DNA from: JBBDQZ01 sp040905705
GTDB taxonomy: Bacteria; Bacteroidota; Rhodothermia; Balneolales; Natronogracilivirgulaceae
DNA: 64,000 bases
Assembly: GCA_040905705.1 (NCBI GenBank)
Contig: JBBDQZ010000051.1
Location: forward strand, 33,239-97,238
Direction of reading: 5' to 3'
The position numbers and the translations under genes are program-made. The stretch's first letter is position 1, and the number at the start of each line of letters is the position of its first letter. Shown piece by piece: positions 9,279 to 19,525 of the stretch. Under the pieces are notes generated by a model that did no database searches, had not been told where the DNA came from, and worked only from the letters and a program-made list of their open reading frames with translations.

Positions 9279-10169
9279 TTACTGATCCCAAAGTTCTGAA
9301 CGAATAATCTCTGCCGAGCGGGCATCAATTGAATAACGCAATTTCATTCTTCGTTTATCAGGGATCTGCCGTTCGACAAGAGATGCAACCGATGGAGGAT
9401 ACAGCACCATATCCACTTCCCGGACAAAAAGCGGAAGTGATTTTCCATAAACAGCTCCGGCCAAAATAGAGCCGGGAAACTTGAGACTTAATTTGAGTTC
9501 ATCAATAAGCACGCTCAGGGTACGCTCTTCACGAGCGACCACACCAAGAGTACTGATAGCGGAACGTTCTACCAGAGAAATGAGCATATCCGATGTCAGA
9601 TGATATACCATGGGTAAAAGTAACATATTATCCGAATCTTCCCGGAAATTGCGCATCAGTTGAAGCGGCACAAACAGCGCATCGAAATGGGTTCTCCTGC
9701 TGGTTTCATCGGGAATGATCGTTTCACTTTTTATACCAACTTCCTGAACAATGGCTTGGGATATCATAGCCGCATGTTCGTGCGTAAAACCGACAGAAGC
9801 ACAACTTTCCAGTCGATTCGGCCACTCCATGAACCCCATCTGCTCCTGAAACAGTGTTTCAATCTCTTCATCATCAAGGCCGCTGCCAATCAACTCTTCC
9901 AGCACTTCCCGGATACGTCCGGCACCCATTTCCAATCTCTGGGTTTTATCCAACGGCATATTTTGGCGGCTCACTATAAAACCCCTTCCCCGTTCACTTC
10001 GCAACAACCCTTCACGAACCAGTGCATGATATGCTTTTCTGACCGTATGAAAGCTGGCATCCAGCTGTCGTCCCAGCTCACGAGTCGATGGCATTAAATC
10101 ACCAACCTGAAATTGTTTGGTCGCAATGAACAACCTGATACGATCAGCTATGTGTTTAGCTGTTTTCAT
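9279..10169 (-). CDS. GntR-family transcriptional regulator, coupled to mutS
   Basis: A 296-aa protein with an N-terminal winged helix of GntR type (residues about 1-70: MPSTRELGRQL, SFHTVRKAYHALVREGLL, RGRGFIV) and a C-terminal region of about 220 residues that is not a typical FCD, UTRA or aminotransferase effector domain. A segment around TLGVVAREERT recalls a phosphate- or ligand-binding fold, but I cannot name it. Its ATG overlaps the mutS stop codon (ATGA, positions 10166-10169), so it is probably translated from the same mRNA by coupling. DNA-binding function is well supported; ligand and targets are unknown. Confidence 0.85.
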   Translation of the reverse strand: MKTAKHIADRIRLFIATKQFQVGDLMPSTRELGRQLDASFHTVRKAYHALVREGLLRSERGRGFIVSRQNMPLDKTQRLEMGAGRIREVLEELIGSGLDDEEIETLFQEQMGFMEWPNRLESCASVGFTHEHAAMISQAIVQEVGIKSETIIPDETSRRTHFDALFVPLQLMRNFREDSDNMLLLPMVYHLTSDMLISLVERSAISTLGVVAREERTLSVLIDELKLSLKFPGSILAGAVYGKSLPLFVREVDMVLYPPSVASLVERQIPDKRRMKLRYSIDARSAEIIRSELWDQ

Positions 10170-12856
10170 TGTTCCAACAACCGCTTGAGTTCACCAAGCA
10201 GCATCAGTGCTTCCACTGGTGTCATCCGGTTGGGATCCGCTCCTTCCAGTTTATTTTTTACCGTTTCCAGGTTGGGATCGATCTCTGCCTGGAAAAGTGA
10301 CATCTGGGCAATCGCACTTTGCTTCTCTGTTTTTTCAATTACACCCCGGGCAGCATTTTTTTTCGCTGCAGCCCCTTTTTCAATAGTCCCGGAGGATTGC
10401 GTAACATCCAGGCTATGCGACTCCAGGTTGCCGAGAATTTCCTTTGCCCTGTGAATAACAAGGGCTGGAAGCCCTGCCATAGCCGCTACCTGTATACCGT
10501 AACTGTGATCCGCTCCACCCCGGATTAATTTTCGTAAAAAGATAATCTTCCCTTTATGTTCTTTGACCTGGACATTGTAGTTCACGATACGCTCATACAG
10601 ATTTTCCAATTCATTCAGTTCATGATAGTGTGTTGCAAAGAGTGTTTTTGCTGCAACGGCCGGCTGATTATGCAGGTACTCTGCCAGTGACCACGCGATG
10701 CTCAATCCGTCAAATGTACTGGTACCCCGCCCGATCTCATCAAGCAGAATCAAAGACCGGGAGCTGGCATTATTCAGGATATTAGCCGCCTCGTTCATTT
10801 CTACCAAAAACGTACTTTCACCCGCTGCGAGGTTGTCCGATGCTCCTACCCGTGTAAAAATCTTGTCCACTATACCAATTACGGCTTCATTGGCAGGGAC
10901 AAATGAACCAACCTGAGCCATCAACACAATCAGCCCGGTTTGCCGCAGAATGATACTTTTCCCCGCCATATTTGGCCCGGTTATCACCAGTATCTGATCA
11001 GAGTCATTGTCCAGAGTCACATCATTCGGAATAAAAGGTTCACCTTGAGGCAGTGATCGCTCCACTACCGGATGCCGGCCACCCTTGATTTGGATTGCCG
11101 TACCGTCATTTACCGAAGGTTTAACATAATTATACCGGTACGCCACTTCTGCCAGGCTCTGTATACAGTCGAGCTGTGCCAGAGCAGCGGCATTGCGTTG
11201 AATCGTCTCTGACTGATCGGATACAAATTCCAACAGTTTCTGAAACAGCTCCTGCTCCATGGTCTGGCTTCTCTCCTCCGATGACAGGATTTTTTCCTCG
11301 ATTTCTTTCAGTTCGGGTGTGATATACCGCTCCGCATTGACCAGCGTCTGCTTACGGATAAAATCGTCCGGGACCTTGTCTTTGTGCGCATTGGTAACTT
11401 CGATATAATATCCAAACACTTTGTTGTATCCGAGTTTCAGGGAAGGGATCCGGGTCCGGTCAACCAGGTCTTTCTGAATGCGGGCGACATACTCCTTGCC
11501 GTTTCGGGCGATATCACGGACCTCATCCAAATCGTCCGAATATCCATCCCGTATGTAGCCGCCATCCCGTAAACCGGCGGGTGGATCATCAACCAGCGCA
11601 GCATCAATCCTATCATTCAAATCCGTCATAATTTCAAGCTGCTCATTGATCTGACAAATCAAAGGGTCATCAAGGTCAGATAACATCGCCTTGATTTCCG
11701 GCAGCCGGTTCAGGGAATCGTTCAACTGTTTCAATTCACGGGCATTAGCCCTTTTCACACAAATACGGGAAACCAGTCGTTCAAGATCTCCGATCTCTTT
11801 TAGCAGTTCACGAAGTTGCTGTCTCAAGTCGTGTCGTATATGGAATACTTCGACCGCCTGCAGACGCCGGCGAATCTGATCCAGTTTTTTCAACGGTTGC
11901 ATCATCCACTTTCGCAGCAACCGGATTCCCATAGGTGTCCCCGTCTTATCCAGGATCGAAATCAAAGTCCCCTCAATGCCCCCCTGTTGAAGGCTGGTCA
12001 TCAATTCCAGGTTCCGTTTCGTTGACGGATCAAGCATCATATACCCGGTATTGTCAAAAGCAAACAATGTCCTCAGATGTCCGAGTGAAGCTTTTTGATT
12101 TTCCCGGACATAGTGCAACAATGCTCCGGCTGCAGTGTGAGCATCCGCAAATTCTTCAACCCCGAATCCCTTCAAAGAGTGTGTGCCGAAGTGTTCCAGA
12201 AGTACATCGTAACCATATTGTCCTTCATAAATCCATTCGTCCTGCCAGGTTATGACAAATTCCGACAGCCAGTCCGGCATCGACGATTTGATCTTTTTGT
12301 TTAAAAGAATTTCGGCCGGGGAAACGGATGCCAGCACATCACGCAACTCCTGCTCACTCAATTCACAAATGGCAAACTCACCGGTGGATATGTCGGCAAA
12401 AGATACTCCATATTTATGGCCTGCCACATGCAGGGCGGCAATATAGTTATTGCGATTAGGGTCTAGCACTTTATCAGAAAGAGTAACTCCCGGGGTAACC
12501 ACTTCAGTAATTTCACGGTTAACAAGTTTGCGTCCGGCAGCTTTGGCCTGAGCCGGATCTTCGGACTGATCACATACAGCAACGCGAAATCCTTTTTTTA
12601 CCAGTTTCGGGAGATAACTGTCCAGGGCGTGATAGGGAAATCCGGCCAGAGGCGTCATATCACCCCCGTTATTACGTCGGGTAAGGGTAATACCCAGTTC
12701 CCGGCTGATGGTAATCGCATCATCGGAAAATGTCTCATAAAAATCACCTACCCGAAAGAGTAACAGCGTACCTGGATACTCTTCTTTGATCTCCTGATAC
12801 TGTCGCATCAGGGGAGTAGGTTCATTGCGTCTGGTTACAGAGACCGTTTTGTTCAT
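10166..12856 (-). CDS. mutS: DNA mismatch repair protein MutS
   Basis: An 896-aa ATPase that recognises mispairs and small loops in DNA and recruits MutL. The N-terminal mismatch-binding domain has the Phe-x-Glu motif in VGDFYETF. Connector, lever and clamp domains follow. The ATPase has Walker A ITGPNMAGKS, Walker B LILLDEIGRGTSTFDGLS and the helix-turn-helix dimer region (ATHYHELNELE). Length matches MutS1 (about 850-900 aa). It is first in a probable operon with the GntR gene and is divergent from the AAG glycosylase gene across a 202-bp promoter-bearing gap. Confidence 0.98.
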   Translation of the reverse strand: MNKTVSVTRRNEPTPLMRQYQEIKEEYPGTLLLFRVGDFYETFSDDAITISRELGITLTRRNNGGDMTPLAGFPYHALDSYLPKLVKKGFRVAVCDQSEDPAQAKAAGRKLVNREITEVVTPGVTLSDKVLDPNRNNYIAALHVAGHKYGVSFADISTGEFAICELSEQELRDVLASVSPAEILLNKKIKSSMPDWLSEFVITWQDEWIYEGQYGYDVLLEHFGTHSLKGFGVEEFADAHTAAGALLHYVRENQKASLGHLRTLFAFDNTGYMMLDPSTKRNLELMTSLQQGGIEGTLISILDKTGTPMGIRLLRKWMMQPLKKLDQIRRRLQAVEVFHIRHDLRQQLRELLKEIGDLERLVSRICVKRANARELKQLNDSLNRLPEIKAMLSDLDDPLICQINEQLEIMTDLNDRIDAALVDDPPAGLRDGGYIRDGYSDDLDEVRDIARNGKEYVARIQKDLVDRTRIPSLKLGYNKVFGYYIEVTNAHKDKVPDDFIRKQTLVNAERYITPELKEIEEKILSSEERSQTMEQELFQKLLEFVSDQSETIQRNAAALAQLDCIQSLAEVAYRYNYVKPSVNDGTAIQIKGGRHPVVERSLPQGEPFIPNDVTLDNDSDQILVITGPNMAGKSIILRQTGLIVLMAQVGSFVPANEAVIGIVDKIFTRVGASDNLAAGESTFLVEMNEAANILNNASSRSLILLDEIGRGTSTFDGLSIAWSLAEYLHNQPAVAAKTLFATHYHELNELENLYERIVNYNVQVKEHKGKIIFLRKLIRGGADHSYGIQVAAMAGLPALVIHRAKEILGNLESHSLDVTQSSGTIEKGAAAKKNAARGVIEKTEKQSAIAQMSLFQAEIDPNLETVKNKLEGADPNRMTPVEALMLLGELKRLLEQ

Positions 12857-13058
12857 TTATGCCGGGTTCCTGGCCTTTCTGTCAATTCGTTCAGGAGGAA
12901 TAACGACCTGATCGAACATTTCGGCGTTACTATACCACCTTGCTTCTGACTGTACTTTTTTTATAATCTTTAAAAATAGGATAACGACAGGACAAGTTAA
13001 ATTCGAATATCATAAAATAGTACATACGGCAACAATAACGCTTAAATCGACATCCTCT

Positions 13059-13685
13059 GTGGACCAGAACGATTTATACAGAAAAATTCCGATCGTATTT
13101 TATCAAAGTAACGATGTTGTTACCGTTGCGCGCAAGTTGCTGGGGTGCCGCCTTTGGTCCCGGGTAAATAATCGTGTAACTGCAGGAGTGATCGTGGAGA
13201 CGGAAGCTTATGACGGGCTTTCGGATCGTGCATCTCATGCATTCGGTGGCAAACGAACCCCGAGAACTTCTGTTTTCTATCAAGCCGGAGGGGTCACGTA
13301 CACCTATTTGTGTTACGGAATCCATACCCTATTCAATATTATTACCGGTTCGGAAGAGGTACCTCATGCTGTCCTGATCCGCGCCTTGTCTCCCTGTGAA
13401 GGAATGGAAACCATGCTTGAACGTCGTAAACAAACCCGGCTAACGCGCAAAACAACCGGCGGTCCGGGAATGGTAAGCCAGGCACTCGGTATAACAAGAG
13501 CACACAACGGGATACCATTGAACGGGGAAGTAATCTGGGCAAGTCCCGGCAGGACTTCGGAGGTTCCCGATAGTGCCGATATACTGGCATCACCGCGAGT
13601 AGGTGTTGGTTACGCCGGAGTGGATGCCAGCCTTCCATGGCGATTCCGCATCCGGTCATCACCCTGGACCAGCCCGGCAAAATGA
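13059..13685 (+). CDS. 3-methyladenine DNA glycosylase, AAG/MPG type
   Basis: A 208-aa monofunctional glycosylase that flips out and excises alkylated purines such as 3-methyladenine and hypoxanthine. AAG-fold motifs are visible: ARKLLGCRLW, VIVETEAYDG with the catalytic Glu, SHAFGGKRTPR, the YTYLCYGIH strand carrying the intercalating tyrosine region, and TGGPGMVSQALGI. Length is usual (190-210 aa). The likely start is the GTG at 13059, as no ATG lies suitably upstream. It is divergent from mutS, placing alkylation and mismatch repair back to back. Confidence 0.93.
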   Translation: MDQNDLYRKIPIVFYQSNDVVTVARKLLGCRLWSRVNNRVTAGVIVETEAYDGLSDRASHAFGGKRTPRTSVFYQAGGVTYTYLCYGIHTLFNIITGSEEVPHAVLIRALSPCEGMETMLERRKQTRLTRKTTGGPGMVSQALGITRAHNGIPLNGEVIWASPGRTSEVPDSADILASPRVGVGYAGVDASLPWRFRIRSSPWTSPAK

Positions 13686-13892
13686 AGGCCCTATACGAGT
13701 CTCCTTCACTTGATAAGGATCGAGCAGACCAATACCGCCTGACACACCGCCTGATTTGTACTTTGACAGTTTTCATAATGACTCACCGGTTTAAAACGAG
13801 ATAAATTTATTGTTACATTCTTAAGGCCCGGAAAGCGGCGAGCAAGCCGGTGTGTGGCCCGCCTGCCGCCTTCGGGTTTGTGTGCAGAGGAT

Positions 13893-16799
13893 CTATTTGA
13901 CTAATGTCACGGCCTGCGTGTGTACATCACCGCCCAGGTTCGTGCGGATCAGATAGAGACCGCTGGACAGGCGGGTGCCGTCGAACCGGTAGTGATGGAT
14001 GCCCGAACGGGTGAAGGAATGGACGACGTGCGCCCCACCACGCCCGAGGCCAGCGGCTGCAGGCCGGGCGAGAGTTCGCGAATCTGCAGCGAAGGCTCAT
14101 CGGGCAATTGCGAAGCGGATACCCCGGCCGTCACTTTATTGTCATCATCCAGGGCGTCTTTGGTATCCACATCCCCGTTAAACCACCAGGATTGGGGTGG
14201 ATGGTCCCCCCCACCAGTTCTCATGCGCCTTGATCTCGCTCGAGGATTGATTGTCGACAATCCACGACTGATTGGGATTGCCTATCACATTGTTGAAGCC
14301 CGGCATGCTGGATGAATTGCCCATTTGTATCCAGGTGGCAGAGGAAAATTTCCGCACAGTCGGGCCCATGTCCGTGTCGAGCGTGTTATATCCCGGCCCC
14401 AGTGACTGTCCGTCGTGCTGCATGATCCACACCGTGGAATTGTTGCTCACATCCACGGCCGTATAGTAAGCCGGGCCCGTTCGCATTTCAATCAGCGAAT
14501 AGCTCAGCCCCACCCCGTCCGAGTTGGTGTACCAGATTCCCTGATTGTTATCGTTGTCCAGGATACTGACCCGGTGCAGGATCGACTCGTTGTTGGAGGC
14601 CACAAAGCCGATATCGCGGTTTTCTTCGATCAGCACATTTTCCATATACACCTCGCTCATGCCTGAGCCTGCCTGGTTGGAAGTGGAGCTGATGCCCCGC
14701 CAGCCGTGGCGGAAGATCGAGTTTTCGATGGTATTGTCGCGGCTGGCGATATTGACATGCTTGTTGCCATACTCGAAGATGGTCCACTGGAACTCGTTGC
14801 CGCCCGAGGCCAGATACACCTCGGCCCACTCGTCGGAGCCGTCCCAGCCCGAGGTGTCATGCAAGGTGGTAAACACGATGGGGCTGGATTTGGTCCCTAC
14901 GGCGCTGATCGACCCGCCGTCCTCAACATCAATACCGGCGTCCTTGCCCAGAAATACATGCACGCCCGGCTCGATGGTCAGCGTGGCATCATCGGTAACG
15001 GTTAACGTGGATCCGTCTCCGATATAGACCTCGGTTCCGGACAATATGGTCAGGGACATCCCGTCATCCAGCACAAAATTGTGGTTAAAGGAAACCTCTT
15101 CACTTCCTCCGCCAATTGAGGTTGGAAGCCCATGCACTGTGTAGGCGAATTCGACATTTGCGGGTGTTGCCGGGAACCAGCCGATCAACTGACCAAGATT
15201 GTTTCGAACTTCATACACATAGGTTTGCAGTGTTGCGGACGAACTACCGGATGATACTATATTTGTATACCCCATGGCAAAATTTGGATTTTCAGCAGAG
15301 TAACCGACCGTTCCGACCCCTCGTCCCCAAACATAAGTCTCATTTAGCTCTTCATCGATGTTAACCGTTTGGCGTACATCGTATCTTTTAACCTGATAAG
15401 TCCCACCAGCAAGACCGGGGACATCGAAAAAGCTATGGTAATATGTGCCTGTTGAACTGTGAACAGAACCATTATTTGCTGTGTAATGGTTTAGTACATA
15501 AGGAGCCTTCAGGCGCTCAAGTGCTTTCACAGCATTAATCAATCCATAGCCTACTTCGGGATCATGACCTGGATTGGGATATCTTGACGCAGTCCGCATA
15601 AGGATCTGATTGATATCATCATTTTTAATATCGGGGTTCACAGAAAGCATAAGCGTTGCTGTTCCTGCCACATGGGGTGCTGCATATGAAGTCCCTGTAC
15701 CAGTTCTGTATGGTGTTCCGGATTGGCTGGAAGTGGAAGTGATGTCCACTCCCGGTGCTGCAACGTCTGTAAAAGATCTGCTGCCGGTATTATCCATTGC
15801 ATCACCGGTTTCTTCAATAGCTCCAACATTAAGTATCCAAGGACCGAGATTATTAGGGTAATCAGAAGTCTGGTCAGGTGAGCCTGATTCATACGGATTA
15901 GCATGCACCAGTAATACACCCGCTCCATAGGCGCTTCGAAGAGCCGCAGAAAGGGTAGCCGAAGTGTTTTCATATCCCCAACTGTTGTTGATGACTATAG
16001 CACCTGCGTTGACGGCTCCATCAATGACCTGCGCCGTTTGAGTAAGTGAACCAAGCTGCTCAGCATGGATTTCTACATGCCAGTCAACACCCGCAATACC
16101 ACCTCCGGAGTTGTCGCCATGGGCGGCAGCCACCCCAGCTACCATAGTGCCATGATCTCCACTATAGCTTCCAGTAAAAGCGGCCGGGCCGCTTACCTTT
16201 CCGGACAGATCAGTATGAGTGCTTTGAACACCCGTGTCTACAACACCGAGTATATTACCGGAACTTCCGGTCGTCAGGCTCCATGCATAGGTTGCCTGAA
16301 TATCCTGTCCCGGATCTTGCAGGTTTTTCGAACCCCACTGATCATCAAAGTGCTGCTGATTCGACGGAAGGACTTCTCCACGGAGAACACCCATTTGATT
16401 TTTTTCTGCATAAACGACATAGGGAAGCTGATCGAGATTAATAATCAAACTGTCCCGGCTTACATTTTCCGGCAGGGTAATAATAAATAAATTGGTCCAG
16501 TCGGGTACACGATAAATTCTGCCATCCGACAAGACGCGAAGTGTATCTTCACTCCTGAAATCCGGAAAGCCTTTCTCAATCTCTTGAACTGAGGCTTCCT
16601 TCAAGACATTCCGCACGTCATCCGGCATGGTCACTTGGTCTATTCTGTCAGTCTTGACAGTCTGGCCGGGAAGACTGACCGCTGTGGGTTGGAACATGAC
16701 GATAATCTGACGATCGACCGGCCCGTCTTGAGCCATCGCGTTGCCTGCAAAACAAAAAAACAGTATTATCGTTGCTGATAAGTAAGTAAGCGTATTCAT
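13893..16799 (-). pseudogene. Secreted S8 subtilase with beta-helix and T9SS tail, interrupted by two indels
   Basis: The main frame (14178-16799, 873 aa) starts with a signal peptide (residues 1-23, ending AMA). It continues with a pro-region, a subtilisin domain with Asp188 (GVVDTGVQ), His216 (GDHGTMVAG), Asn272 and Ser371 (GTSYAAPHVAG), then a long repetitive region typical of a parallel beta-helix. It stops soon after HENWWGG. Two frames further on, the strand continues coherently: WWFNGDVDTKDALDDDN, then HSFTRSGIHHYRFDGT and LSSGLYLI, ending with QAVTLVK and a stop at 13893-13895. That tail is a T9SS type A sorting domain. Removing one C from the C7 run at 14206-14212 and adding one to the C4 run at 14033-14036 (plus strand) restores one frame of 968 aa. 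The indels may be real or assembly errors. The beta-helix half is visibly richer in GC than the protease half. Confidence 0.85.
14206..14212. other. Homopolymer C7 tract at first frameshift of the subtilase gene
   Basis: Seven consecutive C on the plus strand (G on the coding strand) fall exactly where the protease frame departs from the continuing coding frame. One fewer base gives WWGDHPPQSWWF and runs on through the C-terminal region. Such tracts are prone to slippage in vivo and to miscalling in assemblies. Confidence 0.75.
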
Positions 16800-16987
16800 G
16801 ATTGGACTCCGTAATGTTTTGTATGAGTAAGGGAAACTACTGCAAAGCTAACCGTCTGACTATGAGATGCGCAAAGCCCGGCGGGCTGATCTCCTCTTGC
16901 GTGAAACTCTCCACAAGTCGACGCAAGCCGGTCATCAGTTTTGTACGGGCTTTTATTTATACTTTAGAGTTATTTTCCTCCTTTTGT
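16800..16987 (-). other. Leader region upstream of the subtilase gene
   Basis: About 190 bases without a gene between the two minus-strand genes. On the minus strand it contains a 7-bp inverted repeat (CTTGCGT ... ACGCAAG) and a short AGCCC/GGGCT hairpin before the subtilase ATG. This suggests a structured 5' leader, but no known riboswitch class was recognised. Confidence 0.3.
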
Positions 16988-17977
16988 CTATTTTTTTCCG
17001 GTGGAAAACGTGATCTGCCGGTTTTCGCTTCCGTCGGCATTCATGATCCATAGGTCGCCGTAGCCCGGTTGGCCAAATAGTTCCGGATGGTATGAAAAAA
17101 GCCGGTATACGATGCGATTGCCACCCGGACTCCAGGTTGCTCTGAAGGCATCCTCGCGAAGCCAGCGTAAATCGCTGCCATCACGGTTGACCACACCAAC
17201 GCGAAAACCATAATCATTACCGGGTGCCATATAAAAAAGTATCTGCTCTCCATCCGGTGAAAATTGGGGATTGTAAAGTGAGGCCGGCATCTTACGCAGG
17301 AATTCCACACGGGCCCGAGTTGTATCGTACACGGCCAGGTGCCTGGCTCCAACTCTGTATTCTTCTGCTATGTAGACCATTTCATTGGAGTTTACGGACC
17401 ATGACAGACCATTCCTTATACTCCATACCTCACCAGGGCAATCCAAACACATTTCTTCGCTCGGCGGCCTTTGAAGCTGCCTGTTTGTTTTGCCGTCGGC
17501 GCTGACGATCCACAAGCCTCGACCTTTATCAGGCCCATAGATCACTCTGTATGCAATCCACTTACCGTCAGGGCTCCAGGAGGGCCCGACTTTGGCCTCA
17601 CCTTCATGTGTGAGACGCTCCAGATCGGATCCATCGGGCCTTATCTTAAAAATCTCACCACGGGAAGAAAAAGCAATCCACTCACCATCCGGACTCCAGA
17701 CTGGGTCGGTTATACGACTGTTAAGCGCCACCGGCTGCAAATCGGTTCCGTCCAGCCCAACAGTATAGAGTCCGCGGGTTTCAAGATGATGACTTTCGCC
17801 GTCTTCTGTTAACTGCATATATATAACGGCCAGCCGGTCATCCGGCCCCCAATCGGCATAAAAGTATTCACCCACAGTTGGAGAGGCAGGATGACCGGCC
17901 ACATCTTCTTCTTCACTTTCCAATACTCCGCAAGCGGCTGGCCAGCATATTAATACTAAGTAGATACCTTTCTTCAT
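16988..17977 (-). CDS. TolB/PD40-type beta-propeller lipoprotein
   Basis: A 329-aa protein with an N-terminal lipoprotein-like signal (cysteine at residue 16 in WPAACG, a weak lipobox) followed by an acidic linker and repeated WSPDG motifs (for example VWSPDGEWIAFSS, SWSPDGKWIAY). Each marks one blade of a TolB-like propeller. Proteins of this type are periplasmic or surface-exposed and bind proteins or peptides; the target cannot be told. It is a tandem paralogue of the next minus-strand gene and follows it by about 140 bp, so the pair probably arose by duplication. It lies downstream of the secreted subtilase region. Confidence 0.8.
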   Translation of the reverse strand: MKKGIYLVLICWPAACGVLESEEEDVAGHPASPTVGEYFYADWGPDDRLAVIYMQLTEDGESHHLETRGLYTVGLDGTDLQPVALNSRITDPVWSPDGEWIAFSSRGEIFKIRPDGSDLERLTHEGEAKVGPSWSPDGKWIAYRVIYGPDKGRGLWIVSADGKTNRQLQRPPSEEMCLDCPGEVWSIRNGLSWSVNSNEMVYIAEEYRVGARHLAVYDTTRARVEFLRKMPASLYNPQFSPDGEQILFYMAPGNDYGFRVGVVNRDGSDLRWLREDAFRATWSPGGNRIVYRLFSYHPELFGQPGYGDLWIMNADGSENRQITFSTGKK

Positions 17978-18119
17978 GGTTAAAAGTATGTGTATTTCTC
18001 GTCATGTTGAGTCTGCAGTAAGTGGACTGTTTTATAATGCAGTCAGCCACGACTATTATAAATTGGGTGAGCCCGGTGAGGAGCCCTTTTTTTATTCGTT
18101 CAGATTTTCTTTTTGATTA

Positions 18120-19108
18120 TCACCTCCTCATGGGCCGGCGGTTCGTGCCGTCGGGGTTCATCAGCCAGATTTGTCCCTGGCCTTCAAAATAATCGATATT
18201 CACGTAGGCGATCGTAGTGCCGTCCGGACTCCGGCCGGATGTGCTCCGCCGTTTTCAGTCAACCGGGTCAATCCCAACCCATCGGCATTAATTTTCCAGA
18301 TATCTCTATCTCCTTCTTTTGAAGATTGAAAAACTATTTGAGAATCATCAGGAGAATAATCCGGTTTTCTGTTTATTGCTCCTTCTCGAACCCACAAAGA
18401 ATCTGGCTTCACATCGGGGTCTATATAGGCCATTATAAAAATTCGTTCTACATTATTGTAAGCTAAAGTTCTTATACCCAAAACATGATGTCCGTCAGAT
18501 GACCATATTGGATGTGCTATTCCATAAAGGTACTTATGAGTTAATTCTGTAATATCCATCATCCAAGTACCTGTAAAATTTACACCACCAACTGTTCTAT
18601 CTTGGTAGGCAATCCACTTTCCATCCGGACTCCAGGCCGGGTCGAAATAATCACGGCTGTCATCTTCGGTCAGCCGGGTCAGATCGCTGCCGTCCCGCCG
18701 GATCTTATAAATTTGCTTGCCCAGGCTGAACGTCAGCCACTGCCCGTCCGGGCTCCAGGTCTGCGAGCTCATGTTGTAGAGCCCTCCTTCAATGAGAAGT
18801 TCTTCTTCGTCGGTGACAAGATTATACATATACAAGCCCATTCTTGCCAGCCCTTCCTCCCAGTCCCAGGGGTGGCGGTTAAACGAAATATAAGCGATGT
18901 GTTGTCCATCCGGGTCCCAGGACGGATACCTGTCTGAATGAACATAACAGTTTTTGAGTGGAGGCATTCCCCAATCTTGCCCCGGGCACACCTGTTCCTC
19001 TTCCTCGATTTCTTCTTCCTTTCCTGCCCCGGTCAGATCACAGCCTGAAAGCAGAAGGGCGCTGAGAAACAGAAATATTATGCAATGACAGGAATCTGAA
19101 GTGTTCAT
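18120..19108 (-). pseudogene. TolB/PD40 lipoprotein, frameshifted near the C-terminus
   Basis: The start is placed at the ATG at 19108 (MNTSDSCHCIIF), because it opens a classical lipoprotein signal ending LLLSGC, followed by a Glu-rich linker; the longer open frame to 19432 is non-conserved upstream sequence. WSPDG propeller repeats follow. The frame stops at 18200 soon after GGAHPA, but the other frame continues SPDGTTIAYVNIDYFEG and QIWLMNPDGTN to a TGA at 18120-18122. One missing base near 18232 (plus strand), where the family sequence HPAWSPDG is expected, explains the break. It is either a recent pseudogene or a base-calling deletion. Paralogue of the adjacent PD40 gene. Confidence 0.8.
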
Positions 19109-19372
19109 GATGTGCTGTCTCCCTGTCCGCCTCTTTGGGGCATGTCTCCTTGAAAATAAAACCCGCTGCACGGAAATCGCGGTCTGCGCTTTATGGCAAC
19201 AATCAAGCCAGGATCGTTTCAGCGTATGGGGAACGTCCGGCTTCATCGGCTCGTCTCCAGTTTTTGTGCTGCGGGTTTTATTTGACTTCCATGCCGGTTG
19301 ACGGATCGTTCCGCTTCTTCGGCACTTGTCGGATCGCCGGCGGGCCCCCGACAGATAAAGCGTTATCGACAA

Positions 19373-19482
19373 CCGGAGAACGTCCCGTTCCATGACCGGC
19401 GCACAGGCTGTATCATGCGCCGGTCTTCCCATCTTTTGTGATACGTTCTACAAGACTACTTGGTTCAGATTAAAAAGGCAAG
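19373..19482 (-). repeat. 110-bp direct repeat, copy 1, with hairpin
   Basis: This segment is repeated with few differences at 19934-20043, at identical length. Shared landmarks include GGAGAACGTCCCGTT, TGCGCCGGTCTTCC, TTTTGTGATAC and ACTACTTGGTTCA. It lies upstream of the PD40 lipoprotein gene on the minus strand and contains a perfect 10-bp inverted repeat. A shared 5' regulatory or attenuator region copied with paralogous genes is the simplest reading. Confidence 0.85.
19394..19425. promoter_or_regulatory. 10-bp inverted repeat (hairpin) in repeat copy 1
   Basis: GACCGGCGCA at 19394-19403 pairs with TGCGCCGGTC at 19416-19425 around a 12-base loop. The arms are conserved in copy 2 while the loop differs, which supports a structural or protein-binding role. 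Confidence 0.6.
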
Positions 19483-19525
19483 GAAATATTAATTTTTTTT
19501 CACATTTCCTTTAGATCTAAAAGTT

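Noticed and set aside
18075..18110. GC-rich stretch followed by a T7 run (GGAGCCCTTTTTTT) that looks like a terminator
   Set aside because: The T run is on the plus strand, where no gene ends; the flanking genes are on the minus strand.
19109..19432. N-terminal extension of the PD40 lipoprotein up to 19432
   Set aside because: The lipoprotein signal starts at 19108; the upstream part is the repeat and leader region read through by chance.
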